This document shows, one piece after another, positions 33,226-41,985 of a stretch of 64,000 bases of DNA. This DNA is from an uncultured Gammaproteobacteria bacterium (lineage in GTDB: Bacteria > Pseudomonadota > Gammaproteobacteria > Steroidobacterales > XN24). Position 1 is the stretch's first letter; every line of letters starts with the position of its first letter. The stretch covers positions 1 through 64,000 of the forward strand of contig CALDWW010000055.1 of the NCBI GenBank assembly GCA_937924335.1, in the 5' to 3' direction. The notes under the pieces are model-generated. The model had not been told where the DNA came from. It searched no databases and saw only the letters and a list, made by a program, of their open reading frames with translations. The translations under genes and the position numbers were made by a program.

Positions 33226-35058
33226 TTGACAGAGGCTGTCCCCGGCATCGCCTACCTTGACGCAAAACGCGTCATCCGCGGCCTGCGCGCGGGCATCCAT
33301 CGTGTCATGGCGGATCAGGAGAGGCTGAACCGCATCAATGTCTTTCCGGTACCCGACGGCGACACCGGAACCAATCTGGCGATGACGATGCAGTCCATCC
33401 TGTCCGCCCTCGCCAGGTCGGACGATCAGCATGCCGGACGCGTCCTGGAACTCGTGGCTGACGCGGCGCTGGATGGTGCGAAAGGGAATTCGGGAGCGAT
33501 CCTCGCACAGTTCTTCCATGGACTGGGCGATGCCTGCGGGCAACTGCGGACCATCACCACGGACCCGTTCGTCGACGCCGTACGGCAGGGCGCCCGATAC
33601 GCGCGCGAGGCGCTGAGCGAGCCGCGCGAGGGCACCATCCTTACGGTCCTGGCCGAGTTTGCCGCGGCCATCAATGTGTCCCGCAAGAACGGACAGGATT
33701 TCGTCACCCTGCTCGATGCCGGATTAAGAAGAGCCGTCCAGGCGCTGGCCGAAACCACCAACCAACTCGACGTGCTTCGCCGGGCCGGGGTCGTCGATGC
33801 CGGAGCGCAGGGCTTCGTGGACCTGCTCCAGGGCATCTGCGCCCTCGTGCACGAGGGCTCTCTGGAGGACGTCCCGGAGTCCCCGCTGGCCGTTGCCGCC
33901 GAAGCACGCATCGACCATGGTCTGCAGCAGTCGACGTGTGAGCATCGATTCTGCACCGAGTGCACATTGACCGGCGAGTCCATCGACCGACGGGCGCTGC
34001 GGGAACAACTATCCAGCCTGGGCAGCAGTCTGGTGCTCGCGGGTACCGCCCGCAAAATACGCGTCCACATGCACGTGGACGATCCGGAGGCATTGTTCGT
34101 CATCACACGTCGCTTCGGCACGATCTGCGGACAGAAAGCTGACGACATGAGTCTTCAGCAACGGGCCGCGCGGGGCGATCGACCGGCGGTCGCGGTCGTG
34201 ATGGACACTGCCGGTGACATCGCCGAGAGCGATATGGAGCGATACGGCATCTTTGTCGTACCCATTCATATCCATTTTGGCGACAAGAGCTTCCTCGACA
34301 AGGTCACGTTGACCCCCGAACAGTTCTACGCGGAACTGCAGAGCAATCCGCATCATCCCAAGACTTCGCAACCGCCCCCCGGTGACTTCCGCAGGCTCTA
34401 CCAGTTTCTCGGCTCCCATCACCAGGCCGTGGTGTCGGTACACGTCAGCGCCAAGGTAAGCGGTACGCTACAGGCGGCCGAGTCAGCGGCTAATCGAAGC
34501 AGCGACAGCGGACCGGTGGTAGCGATCGACTCACGCAATGCATCACTCGGTCAGGGGATGATCGCCTTGTATGCGGCCGAGATGGCCGAGGCGGGTTTCG
34601 ACCTGGACCAGATCGTGATCCGGATGGAGAAAGTCATCTCGAGGACGCGCACTTTCGGTCTGCTGCAGGACATGCGCTATGCCGTGCGTGGCGGCCGGGT
34701 GCCTCGATACAGGAAGGTCATCGCCGACATGTTTCGCTTGAATCCGGTGCTCACCAACTTCCCGGACGGACGTATCGCCGCCGGCGGATTCATCTTCGGT
34801 CGACACCGGTCCGTTGAGAGGTTCGCCCGCTTCATCGCGGCGCGTACCGATGTCGGGAAGACCTACCGGATAGGTGTCGGCCACGCAGACAATCCAGACG
34901 AAGCAGACCGGCTGCTGCAGATCCTCGGCGATTCGCTACCCTCCGTCAGCAGCCACTTCACGACCGAGGTCGGAACGGCCCTGGGCGCACATGGCGGTCC
35001 GGGTACCCTTGTCGTTGCGTTGCAGGAAGATATTCCGATAGGGGCGCCGGAACGATGA
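33226..35058 (+). CDS. DAK2 (FakA-like) plus DegV (FakB-like) fusion protein, putative fatty-acid phosphorylation protein
   Basis: 610 residues. The N-terminal DhaL/DAK2 domain (about 1-200) has the ATP/Mg motif NVFPVPDGDTGTNLAMTM and GAKGNSGAILAQFFHGL. A FakA middle-type domain (about 205-300) has FCTECTLTGESIDRRALREQ, then LVLAGTARKIRVHMHVDDPE. The C-terminal DegV domain (about 320-600) has VVPIHIHFGDKSFLDKVTL and TSQPPPGDF for lipid binding. In Gram-positive bacteria FakA phosphorylates a fatty acid bound to the DegV protein FakB; here both halves sit in one chain. Start TTG 33226 has GGGGGA upstream; no ATG or GTG is nearby in a better place. Kinase activity is inferred, not shown. Confidence 0.88.
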   Translation: MTEAVPGIAYLDAKRVIRGLRAGIHRVMADQERLNRINVFPVPDGDTGTNLAMTMQSILSALARSDDQHAGRVLELVADAALDGAKGNSGAILAQFFHGLGDACGQLRTITTDPFVDAVRQGARYAREALSEPREGTILTVLAEFAAAINVSRKNGQDFVTLLDAGLRRAVQALAETTNQLDVLRRAGVVDAGAQGFVDLLQGICALVHEGSLEDVPESPLAVAAEARIDHGLQQSTCEHRFCTECTLTGESIDRRALREQLSSLGSSLVLAGTARKIRVHMHVDDPEALFVITRRFGTICGQKADDMSLQQRAARGDRPAVAVVMDTAGDIAESDMERYGIFVVPIHIHFGDKSFLDKVTLTPEQFYAELQSNPHHPKTSQPPPGDFRRLYQFLGSHHQAVVSVHVSAKVSGTLQAAESAANRSSDSGPVVAIDSRNASLGQGMIALYAAEMAEAGFDLDQIVIRMEKVISRTRTFGLLQDMRYAVRGGRVPRYRKVIADMFRLNPVLTNFPDGRIAAGGFIFGRHRSVERFARFIAARTDVGKTYRIGVGHADNPDEADRLLQILGDSLPSVSSHFTTEVGTALGAHGGPGTLVVALQEDIPIGAPER

Positions 35059-35122
35059 GCGGAACCCTCGGTAGTGCCGTCAGTCGCACTAGACTGGGGC
35101 GATTTGTGGCTCAGGGAGCGCG

Positions 35123-36598
35123 GTGACGATGCCGGGGAGACTGGCACTACCCATTCTGCTTGCGATTGCGCCGGCTGCAGCGGGCAGCGATGTACTGCGT
35201 TACCGCGTCAGCGTTCCCGAGTCCCTTGATCAATTGTCGGTCGAGGTCTGCCAGGGTAGCCGGGTGATCAGGGAGTTCAGTAGCCACTCGGCGGAGGCCG
35301 GGCAATTCCTTGTCGTTCCGGATCGCCGGGTGACACCCGGGCTCATCGAGGTTCGCCACGGGCGCATCCGCTACAAAGGAGGCGCTGGACAGTGTTTCGA
35401 CTATGCGGTGGACCTGGCAGCCGCTCGCGGCGCAGACAGCTCCCGACTCGTGCGCGAGCAGCACCAAGCGGTCCTGATGAGGTCGGGCCTGTGGCTATGG
35501 CGGCCGACCTCCCAACCTGCGGAGACGTCCATCCGGGTGGCATTCGATCTGCCCGAGGGTCACGGAGTCTCGGTGCCGTGGCAGCCGCTTGACGGATCGG
35601 ACGGGGACCTTGCCTACACGGTCAGTGGGTCGCCCTCGGACTGGCCGGACCTGGTCGCTGTCGGACGCTTCCGAACCGACATGATCCCGGTGGCAGGTGC
35701 CCGTCTGCGAGTCGCCGTGCTGGGTGCGGAGCCTGCGATCAGCGAGCCGGACATGTCCTCATGGATCCGCGAAGCGGCGGATGCCATCACGACCCTCTAC
35801 GGCCGGTTTCCGGTGCCGTCCCCGCAGATCCTGGTCGTCCCCCAGGGTCCGGCCGGCGAAGCGGTGCCATGGGCACAGGTCCTCCGTGGGGGCGGGGCAG
35901 CCGCCCATTTCTTCGTTGACCAGACGCGCCCCCTCGATGAGTTCCGCGAGGACTGGACCGCGGCTCATGAACTCAGTCATATGCTGCTGCCCTACGTCCT
36001 CAGGGACGACTCCTGGCTGTCGGAGGGTTTCGCCAGCTACTACCAGAATATTCTGCGGGCTCGTGCCGGCATGCTGACCCGGGAAGCGGCGTGGCAAAAA
36101 CTCTATGACGGCTTCCAGCGTGGCCGGGACGGCACCCGTGGCGCTAGCCTGGTCGAGGCCAGTCGCGACATGCGCAAGCGAGGGTCCTATATGCGCGTCT
36201 ACTGGAGCGGGGCCGCGATCGCACTGATGGCCGACGTCGAACTGCGCCGGCGTTCCCGGGGACAGCAGTCTCTGGATACAGCACTCGGCGCGCTGGCGGA
36301 GTGTTGCCTGCCGAGTGATCGCGCGTGGACCGGAAGCGAAGTGTTCGGACTACTCGATGACCTCACCTCCGAAACGGTATTCATGGAACTGTACGAGGAA
36401 CACGCAGAGTCCAGCCATTTTCCTGACCTGGGTCCAACAAACACGCGGCTGGGCATCGACTATCGGTCCGGCCAGGTCCGGCTCAGCGATGCGCCGGCGG
36501 CCTATCGCCTGCGGGGCGCTATCATGTCGCCTGCGGATGGTCGGCCCATTGACGCCAGGAGTGCGCTTGAAAGACAGGAAATCGGCGACCTCGATTGA
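35123..36598 (+). CDS. Exported gluzincin-like metallopeptidase (M1/M61-like)
   Basis: 491 residues with signal peptide (LALPILLAIAPAAAGSDV). The zinc motif HELSHMLLPYVL (HExxH near residue 275) is followed 18-20 residues later by WLSEGFASYYQN, the M1/M61 type second glutamate region. Probably a periplasmic aminopeptidase-like or non-peptidase relative; the N-terminal beta domain resembles M61 (glycyl aminopeptidase) organisation, though I cannot fix the subfamily. Start GTG 35123 and ATG 35129 are alternatives. It overlaps the next gene by 32 bases. Confidence 0.82.
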   Translation: MTMPGRLALPILLAIAPAAAGSDVLRYRVSVPESLDQLSVEVCQGSRVIREFSSHSAEAGQFLVVPDRRVTPGLIEVRHGRIRYKGGAGQCFDYAVDLAAARGADSSRLVREQHQAVLMRSGLWLWRPTSQPAETSIRVAFDLPEGHGVSVPWQPLDGSDGDLAYTVSGSPSDWPDLVAVGRFRTDMIPVAGARLRVAVLGAEPAISEPDMSSWIREAADAITTLYGRFPVPSPQILVVPQGPAGEAVPWAQVLRGGGAAAHFFVDQTRPLDEFREDWTAAHELSHMLLPYVLRDDSWLSEGFASYYQNILRARAGMLTREAAWQKLYDGFQRGRDGTRGASLVEASRDMRKRGSYMRVYWSGAAIALMADVELRRRSRGQQSLDTALGALAECCLPSDRAWTGSEVFGLLDDLTSETVFMELYEEHAESSHFPDLGPTNTRLGIDYRSGQVRLSDAPAAYRLRGAIMSPADGRPIDARSALERQEIGDLD

Positions 36599-37718
36599 CA
36601 CACTCGCGGTACACGCCGCGCGACCGGGGGAAGCCGCCACCGGCGACGTCACACCCGCGATCCACGTCAGCACCACTTACGAGAGGGACGTGGATGGCCA
36701 GTATCGGCGTGGTTACCAATACGTGCGTGACGGCAACCCGAACCGCTCAGCCCTGGAGGAGGGCATAGCCGCGCTGGAGGGGGCCGCTGCGGGCGTCGCA
36801 TTCAGTTCCGGCTCGGCGGCAACCCTCGCGTTGTTTCAGGTCGCCGCCAGCCGTGGCGCCATCCTGGCGACTGATTCTTCTTACCACGGGACGCTGCGCC
36901 AGCTACGCGAACTGGTGCCATCCATGGGCGGGCGGGTCAGGCTGGTGGATTCTACCTCGCTGCCCGCCGTCGAAGGCGCGATGGATGAAAGTGTCGCCCT
37001 CGTGTTCGTGGAGACCCCCTCCAATCCGCTGATGGGCGTGACTGACATCGGTGAGCTGGCGAGGATGGCAGGTCGCTACGGCGCTTTGCTCGCCTGCGAC
37101 AATACCTTCGCGACCCCGGTGCTGCAGCGACCGCTCGATCACGGTGCATCCATCGTCTTGCACAGCTCGACCAAGTACCTGGGTGGGCACAGCGATGTCA
37201 TGGGCGGGATCATCGTCGGCGGAGAGGATGACTGGATGGATGAGATAGGCCACATCCGCAGCGCTGCAGGCGCGGCACCCTCGCCGTTCGACTGCTGGCT
37301 ATACCAGCGCAGCCTGCCGACACTGCCGCTCAGGGTCCGGCGGCAATCGGACAGCGCCGCAAAGATCGCGGCGTTCCTCTCCACGCATCAGAAGGTAGAA
37401 CGGGTTCATTACCCCGGGCTGGAATCGCACCCGAATCATGCTGTCGCTCGATCTCAGATGAGCGGATTCGGCGGCATGATCTCCTTCCAGCTACGATCAG
37501 GACTGGAGGAGGCCATGCAAGCTGCCGCCCGGGTTGAGCTGTTCACGCGAGCCACGAGTCTTGGCGGGGTGGAGAGTCTGATCGAGCACAGGGCGTCTAT
37601 CGAAGGACCGGGAACTACTACGCCGGACAACCTGTTGAGGATCTCGGTAGGGCTTGAGAGTCCGGACGACCTCATCGGTGATCTCGAACAGGCGCTGGGT
37701 CAGTTGCCCACCGGCTGA
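36567..37718 (+). CDS. Trans-sulfuration PLP enzyme (cystathionine gamma-synthase/lyase family)
   Basis: 383-residue cystathionine-metabolism aminotransferase-fold enzyme. It has the PLP-lysine motif HSSTKYLGGHSDVMGG, the GSAATLALFQV cofactor region, and the family block LAACDNTFATPVLQRPL in the form LACDNTFATPVLQRPL. The TTG at 36567 is preceded by AGGAG (spacing five); a GTG at 36561 is two codons upstream. Family members make or break cystathionine or act on methionine; sequence alone does not choose between synthase and lyase, and no adjacent Met or Cys genes help. It overlaps the upstream peptidase gene and, at its end, the SRAP gene on the other strand by 19 bases. Confidence 0.9.
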   Translation: MKDRKSATSIDTLAVHAARPGEAATGDVTPAIHVSTTYERDVDGQYRRGYQYVRDGNPNRSALEEGIAALEGAAAGVAFSSGSAATLALFQVAASRGAILATDSSYHGTLRQLRELVPSMGGRVRLVDSTSLPAVEGAMDESVALVFVETPSNPLMGVTDIGELARMAGRYGALLACDNTFATPVLQRPLDHGASIVLHSSTKYLGGHSDVMGGIIVGGEDDWMDEIGHIRSAAGAAPSPFDCWLYQRSLPTLPLRVRRQSDSAAKIAAFLSTHQKVERVHYPGLESHPNHAVARSQMSGFGGMISFQLRSGLEEAMQAAARVELFTRATSLGGVESLIEHRASIEGPGTTTPDNLLRISVGLESPDDLIGDLEQALGQLPTG

Positions 37719-38368
37719 ATCAACTCAGGGCCCTCGTTGCCGGGATTGTTCACCTGTCGACTCACCTGTGTCGCCTCCAGTTCCACCCCGGTGGGCCCCT
37801 CACACACAGAGTTCAAGGCCTGCTCCCCGGTCGCGGGATCGAGCCAGCGGCTGGCCGTATCGCCGTCGACGATGACCGGCATGCGATGGTGGATTGCCGT
37901 CATCCATGGATCAGCTTCCCGGGTGAGAATAGTAAACGTCTCCAGGGATTCCTCTCCCTCGGGCCGCCAGCGCTCCCACAGGCCGGCCATCGCGAAAGGG
38001 CCTCCGGCCGTGGAGTGGATATACCAGGGCACTTTGCCTGCGTCTTTCCGCTGCCACTCGTAGAAGCCATCAGCGAGGACCAGACAGCGGCGGCGCCGAT
38101 AGGCTTGCCGGAAAGCGGGCTTCGCCGCGACCGTCTCGGCGCGCGCGTTGATCATGCGATTGCCGATCGCGCGGTCCTTGGCCCAGAACGGCACCAGCCC
38201 CCAACGCAGCAGATTGAGCCTTCGGCTGCCGGCATCATCCCTGCGTAACACCGGCGCAACCTGTGTCGGAGCGATGTTGTAGCGTGGCTGGAACTCCTGC
38301 TCGAACTCAACTCCGAACAGACGCGTCACAGCCTCGGCCGGAGAGTAGAAGACGAAGCGCCCGCACAT
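37700..38368 (-). CDS. SRAP/YedK family DNA-abasic-site crosslink protein
   Basis: 222 residues. The initial MCGRF places the catalytic Cys at position 2, which forms a covalent link to abasic sites in single-stranded DNA. Conserved motifs are YNIAPTQ, INARAET, LADGFYEWQ (with the Glu) and HHRMPVI (with the His). This is the HMCES/YedK family, an SOS-associated peptidase-fold DNA-repair protein that protects stalled forks. Convergent with the trans-sulfuration gene, sharing 19 bases at the ends. Confidence 0.95.
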   Translation of the reverse strand: MCGRFVFYSPAEAVTRLFGVEFEQEFQPRYNIAPTQVAPVLRRDDAGSRRLNLLRWGLVPFWAKDRAIGNRMINARAETVAAKPAFRQAYRRRRCLVLADGFYEWQRKDAGKVPWYIHSTAGGPFAMAGLWERWRPEGEESLETFTILTREADPWMTAIHHRMPVIVDGDTASRWLDPATGEQALNSVCEGPTGVELEATQVSRQVNNPGNEGPELIQPVGN

Positions 38369-38374
38369 AGGAAG

Positions 38375-39163
38375 TTACTCCCGAATACCGACACCGCGCT
38401 TCAGAAGCAGCAGGGCGAAACTGTAGAGTGACACGATGAACACGCCGATGATGAAGTAGGCGTAATCGATGGGTATGTCCGACACGCCCAGTATGCCGTA
38501 CCTGAACGCATTGACCATGTAGAGGACGGGATTCGCCAGCGAAACCTTCTGCCAGAAATCCGGCAGCAGGCTGATGGAATAGAAGACACCGCCCAGATAG
38601 GTCAGCGGTGTCAGCACGAACGTCGGAATGATCGAAATGTCGTCGAATTTCTTCGCGAATATCGCGTTGATGAGCCCGGCGAGAGCGAACACAACGGCGG
38701 TCAGGAAAACGACCGACATCGTGACGAATGGATGCTCTGGGCGAAGCTCCGTGAAGAACAGGGCGATGAGCGTCACCAGAAAGCCTACCAGCAGGCCGCG
38801 GATGACACCGCCGGCTACGTGTCCCAGCAGGATCAGCGACGCGGGCATTGGCGACACCAGCATCTCCTCAATGTGCCTGGCGAATTTGGCGCCGAAGAAC
38901 GAGGACACGACATTGCCGTAGGAATTGGTGATGACCGACATCATGATGAGACCGGGCGCGATGAACTGCATGTAACCAAAGCCGTCCATCTCACCGATAC
39001 GGCGGCCGATGAGGTTGCCGAAAATGACGAAATACAGACTCATCGTGATAGCAGGGGGCACCAGCGTCTGGACCCAGATGCGCACGATACGGAAATATTC
39101 CTTGGTGACCAGCGTCCACAAAGCCGTCGCGTTCTGGCGCACCCTGACGCGATTCCCGGTCAC
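38375..39163 (-). CDS. ABC-2 type permease (YadH-like)
   Basis: 262-residue membrane protein with six helices and the ABC-2 signature block GVIRGLLVGFLVTLIALFF plus TFVLTPLTYLGGVFYSISLL. Works with the ATPase encoded just upstream, overlapping by ATGA at 39160-39163, to export an unknown substrate. Gene pairs of this YadG/YadH kind are common in gammaproteobacteria. It ends seven bases from the SRAP start, so these may form one transcript. Confidence 0.93.
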   Translation of the reverse strand: MTGNRVRVRQNATALWTLVTKEYFRIVRIWVQTLVPPAITMSLYFVIFGNLIGRRIGEMDGFGYMQFIAPGLIMMSVITNSYGNVVSSFFGAKFARHIEEMLVSPMPASLILLGHVAGGVIRGLLVGFLVTLIALFFTELRPEHPFVTMSVVFLTAVVFALAGLINAIFAKKFDDISIIPTFVLTPLTYLGGVFYSISLLPDFWQKVSLANPVLYMVNAFRYGILGVSDIPIDYAYFIIGVFIVSLYSFALLLLKRGVGIRE

Positions 39164-40095
39164 GACGCACCTCGGTTCGCCGCGGCTTTATTGTCGACGA
39201 TGTGCAGGAACAATTCCTCCAGCCGATTGGCCTTGTTGCGCATGCTGACGACGCGCAGATCATTGCCGCTCAGGTCGGCGAACAGATCATTGATGTCCCG
39301 GTTGTTCTGAACATCGACCTCTATCGTCGAGGCGTCCACCATCCGGACCTCGTATCCCGGCAGTCGGGGCGGCGCCTGAATCTCCCTATCCAGATTGAGG
39401 ACGAACGTCTCCACGGACAGTTTGCGCAGCACCCTGCTCATCCGGTCGTTCTCGATGATCCTGCCTTCGTCGATGATCGCTACATGACGGCACAGGGTCT
39501 CCGCCTCCTCCAGGTAATGGGTAGTCAGAATGATCGTCGTGCCCGCAGCATTGATCTGCCTCAAAAAACTCCACATGGATCGACGGATCTCGATATCCAC
39601 GCCCGCAGTGGGTTCGTCCAGGATCAGCAATCGTGGCTCGTGCACAAGAGCCCGCGCAATCATGAGCCTGCGCTTCATCCCGCCGGACAGGGAGCGGGCC
39701 ACCTCGTCGCGTCGATCCCACAACTGCAGCTGGCGCAGATACTTCTCCGCGCGCTCCATCGCCAGATCACGCGGAATCCCGTAGTAGCCCCCCTGGGTCA
39801 CGACGATGTTCAGCACCTTCTCGAACAGGTTGAGATTGATCTCCTGCGGAACCAGACCGAGACACGCCTTGGCGAGGGTCAGATCGCGGTCGATATCGTG
39901 GCCGAAGATCTCGACGCTGCCCGCGCTCTTGTTGATCAGGGACGTCAGGATCCCGATGGTCGTGGTCTTGCCGGCACCGTTAGGGCCGAGCAAGGCACAG
40001 AACTCGCCTTCTTCGACGTCCAGGTCAATGCCCTTGAGGGCATGCATCCCGTTGTCGTACACCTTTGTCAGGCCGCGGATCTGCAGTGCTCGCAT
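39160..40095 (-). CDS. ABC transporter ATP-binding protein (YadG-like)
   Basis: 311 residues: Walker A GPNGAGKTT, signature SLSGGMKRR, Walker B LLILDEPTAGVD and H-loop TTHYLEEAE, with a C-terminal regulatory extension. First gene of a leftward pair with the YadH-like permease; the substrate is unknown. ATG 40095 begins MRALQIRGLTKVY, the usual start of this family. Confidence 0.95.
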   Translation of the reverse strand: MRALQIRGLTKVYDNGMHALKGIDLDVEEGEFCALLGPNGAGKTTTIGILTSLINKSAGSVEIFGHDIDRDLTLAKACLGLVPQEINLNLFEKVLNIVVTQGGYYGIPRDLAMERAEKYLRQLQLWDRRDEVARSLSGGMKRRLMIARALVHEPRLLILDEPTAGVDIEIRRSMWSFLRQINAAGTTIILTTHYLEEAETLCRHVAIIDEGRIIENDRMSRVLRKLSVETFVLNLDREIQAPPRLPGYEVRMVDASTIEVDVQNNRDINDLFADLSGNDLRVVSMRNKANRLEELFLHIVDNKAAANRGAS

Positions 40096-40244
40096 ATGTC
40101 GAAGTCTCTTGTCGCTAATCGGCGATCGGCGAAACCCGGCATTCTATCAAGTGCGGCGGCCCGGCCGCAGGATCACCTTGCGGAGTACAATTTTCTCCGT
40201 GGCGTTTGCAGCGGACTAGACGTAATGACCCGTGGAACCCGGCA

Positions 40245-41117
40245 GTGAATCTTGAACAGTGGCGACAACTTGGACGGCGGGTCGACTATCACGGTCATGA
40301 CATCGCACTCTACGAGGGTGGCCGAGCGGACCGGCCGACGATGCTGTTGATCCACGGATTTCCCACGGCGGCCTGGGACTGGCACCGGCTGTGGCCTGCT
40401 CTTGCAGACAGCTACAGGCTGCTCGCGCCGGATCTCATCGGATACGGATTCTCCGCCAAACCCAGGCGTTTTCCGTACAGCATTTCGGCTCAGGCGGATC
40501 TCTGCGAAGCGATCATCGCTGACGCCGGTGTTTCCCGATTCCATGTCCTCGCTCATGACTACGGTGATACGGTCGCTCAGGAGTTGTTGGCAAGACGGAT
40601 AGAGAGCGAGCAGCCGGATGGCATGCGCTCGCTTTGCCTGCTCAATGGGGGTGTTTTCCCGGAGCGGCACAGGCCTCGTGTCATACAGACGCTGCTTGCC
40701 AGCCGTATAGGCCCGCTGCTGGCCCGCCTGATGAGCAAGGGACGCGCTATGGAGAGCCTGTGCGCTGTATTCGGCCCGGACACCCGTCCAGACCCGCACG
40801 AACAGGAAGTGCTCTGGCAACTCATGGACGCACATGAAGGTCGCCGCGTCATGCCGAAACTGCTCAGCTACATCCGCGAGCGGGAACTGAATCGCGAACG
40901 CTGGGTCGGCGCCCTCGCGGCCAGTCCGATCCCACTACTGTTTATCAATGGCCTGCTCGATCCGGTTTCCGGCGCCCACATGGTGGACCGCTGGCGAGAA
41001 TTGCTGCCCCAGTCGCCGGTCCAGACCCTGCCGGGGATTGGTCATTACCCCCAGCTTGAGGACCCTGACTCGGTGCTCGCCGCCTGCCAGCCGTTCTTTT
41101 CGAGCATCTCAGACTAG
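40245..41117 (+). CDS. Alpha/beta-hydrolase (epoxide hydrolase/haloalkane dehalogenase-like)
   Basis: About 290-residue cytoplasmic hydrolase. The oxyanion loop is LLIHGFPTAAWDW; the nucleophile elbow HDYGDTVAQ has Asp rather than Ser, placing it in the epoxide hydrolase/dehalogenase branch. The acid residue is near LLFINGLLDPVSGAH and the catalytic His is in PGIGHYPQLEDP. The Asp nucleophile implies an ester intermediate; true substrate unknown. The start is uncertain: GTG 40245 is my choice, TTG 40206 is also in frame; neither has a strong ribosome site. The upstream TACAAT at about 40187 may be the -10. Confidence 0.87.
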   Translation: MNLEQWRQLGRRVDYHGHDIALYEGGRADRPTMLLIHGFPTAAWDWHRLWPALADSYRLLAPDLIGYGFSAKPRRFPYSISAQADLCEAIIADAGVSRFHVLAHDYGDTVAQELLARRIESEQPDGMRSLCLLNGGVFPERHRPRVIQTLLASRIGPLLARLMSKGRAMESLCAVFGPDTRPDPHEQEVLWQLMDAHEGRRVMPKLLSYIRERELNRERWVGALAASPIPLLFINGLLDPVSGAHMVDRWRELLPQSPVQTLPGIGHYPQLEDPDSVLAACQPFFSSISD

Positions 41118-41146
41118 GCCCCGGACAAGCGGGGCCATGCAAGCGC

Positions 41147-41782
41147 CTATCGATTGCGACACAGTCGTCCGCGAGGCAAGCGGGCGTTCTGCAGGCTCAA
41201 GGCTCGCTGCAAGGACAGGTGTACGCCCACATGGCTCTGGGCCACGCCGGGCCGGCACAGGGCCGCGTCGGTGACGATCGCTTCCCACCACTCCCAGCGA
41301 TCCGCATGACGCACACGCAGCCAGGGCTTGATGGCGTCAGCGATGACGGGTAGCCAGGCGAGTTCCGTCCGCGAGATCGCGGTTGCGAAGTCGCGCGGAA
41401 TTCCGAACAGAAGCGAGGTCGACAAGGGCTCCGCGCGCGCCATGTCTCTCAAGGTACCCAGCGCGACGACAAGAAACTGCTGTCGCCTGGACCCATCGTC
41501 CGGCCATGCGCCAGGACCGGACGCCTCGCTGACGCCACACTCTGTCACCGACTCCCAGACCGGCAGATCATGCAGCCGCAGACTGAACAGGGCGAAAGGA
41601 AGCCGACTTAACCGCTGCACGGACTCCCCATCGAGCAAACAGATACGATTTAGCGTCGCCGGCTGCAGACCCGGCCATGCCCCTGTGTCATCCCCGCAAC
41701 ATGTCCTCAGAAGGCTGAAGAACGCCTGATTCAGACCCGCCACCTCTTCAAACGCCTGCTGGCTTACTCCTGTGTTGAGCAT
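41147..41782 (-). CDS. Unknown protein divergent from the FlhC-like gene
   Basis: 211 residues, soluble, with no signal or membrane helix. Composition is Leu/Ala/Arg-rich with dispersed Trp (ELAWLPVIADAIKPWLRV, then DRWEWWEAIVTDAALC) and suggests a helical fold. No domain is recognised. GGAGGG lies just before ATG 41782, a strong ribosome site. It shares a 203-base AT-rich, palindrome-rich promoter region with the FlhC-like regulator, so it is a probable target or partner of that regulator. The C-terminal part (LPRGRLCRNR) is basic. I do not assign a function. Confidence 0.7.
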   Translation of the reverse strand: MLNTGVSQQAFEEVAGLNQAFFSLLRTCCGDDTGAWPGLQPATLNRICLLDGESVQRLSRLPFALFSLRLHDLPVWESVTECGVSEASGPGAWPDDGSRRQQFLVVALGTLRDMARAEPLSTSLLFGIPRDFATAISRTELAWLPVIADAIKPWLRVRHADRWEWWEAIVTDAALCRPGVAQSHVGVHLSLQRALSLQNARLPRGRLCRNR

Positions 41783-41853
41783 TGTTATTCCCTCCCCCGG
41801 TTTACCCGCCAGTATTCAGTTTCCCAGTGGCGCTGGCCTCGCTCATATCTCGC

Positions 41854-41867
41854 TTTTGCCGGCAAAA
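41854..41867. promoter_or_regulatory. Perfect 14-bp palindrome in the divergent FlhC-like promoter region
   Basis: TTTTGCCGGCAAAA is a perfect palindrome between the two divergent genes, about 75 bases upstream of the leftward one. It could be an operator. As a hairpin it would have no loop, so a terminator is less likely. Confidence 0.4.
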
Positions 41868-41911
41868 ATGTCCAGCCAGTAGATTCAATATTGGGAATAT
41901 AATACCGAATA

Positions 41912-41927
41912 TGGTCTGTTTAGACCA
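41912..41927. promoter_or_regulatory. Inverted repeat upstream of the FlhC-like gene
   Basis: TGGTCT and AGACCA flank a four-base GTTT centre, in an AT-rich stretch that also contains two near-copies of AATACC(N)ATAT (41901 and 41940 area). Position, about 60-75 bases before the FlhC-like ATG, suits an operator. Confidence 0.45.
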
Positions 41928-41985
41928 GATGTAGTATTTTAATACCATATTTGGGCAGCAGGTTCATCAAAAGGGGACGCCTCAC

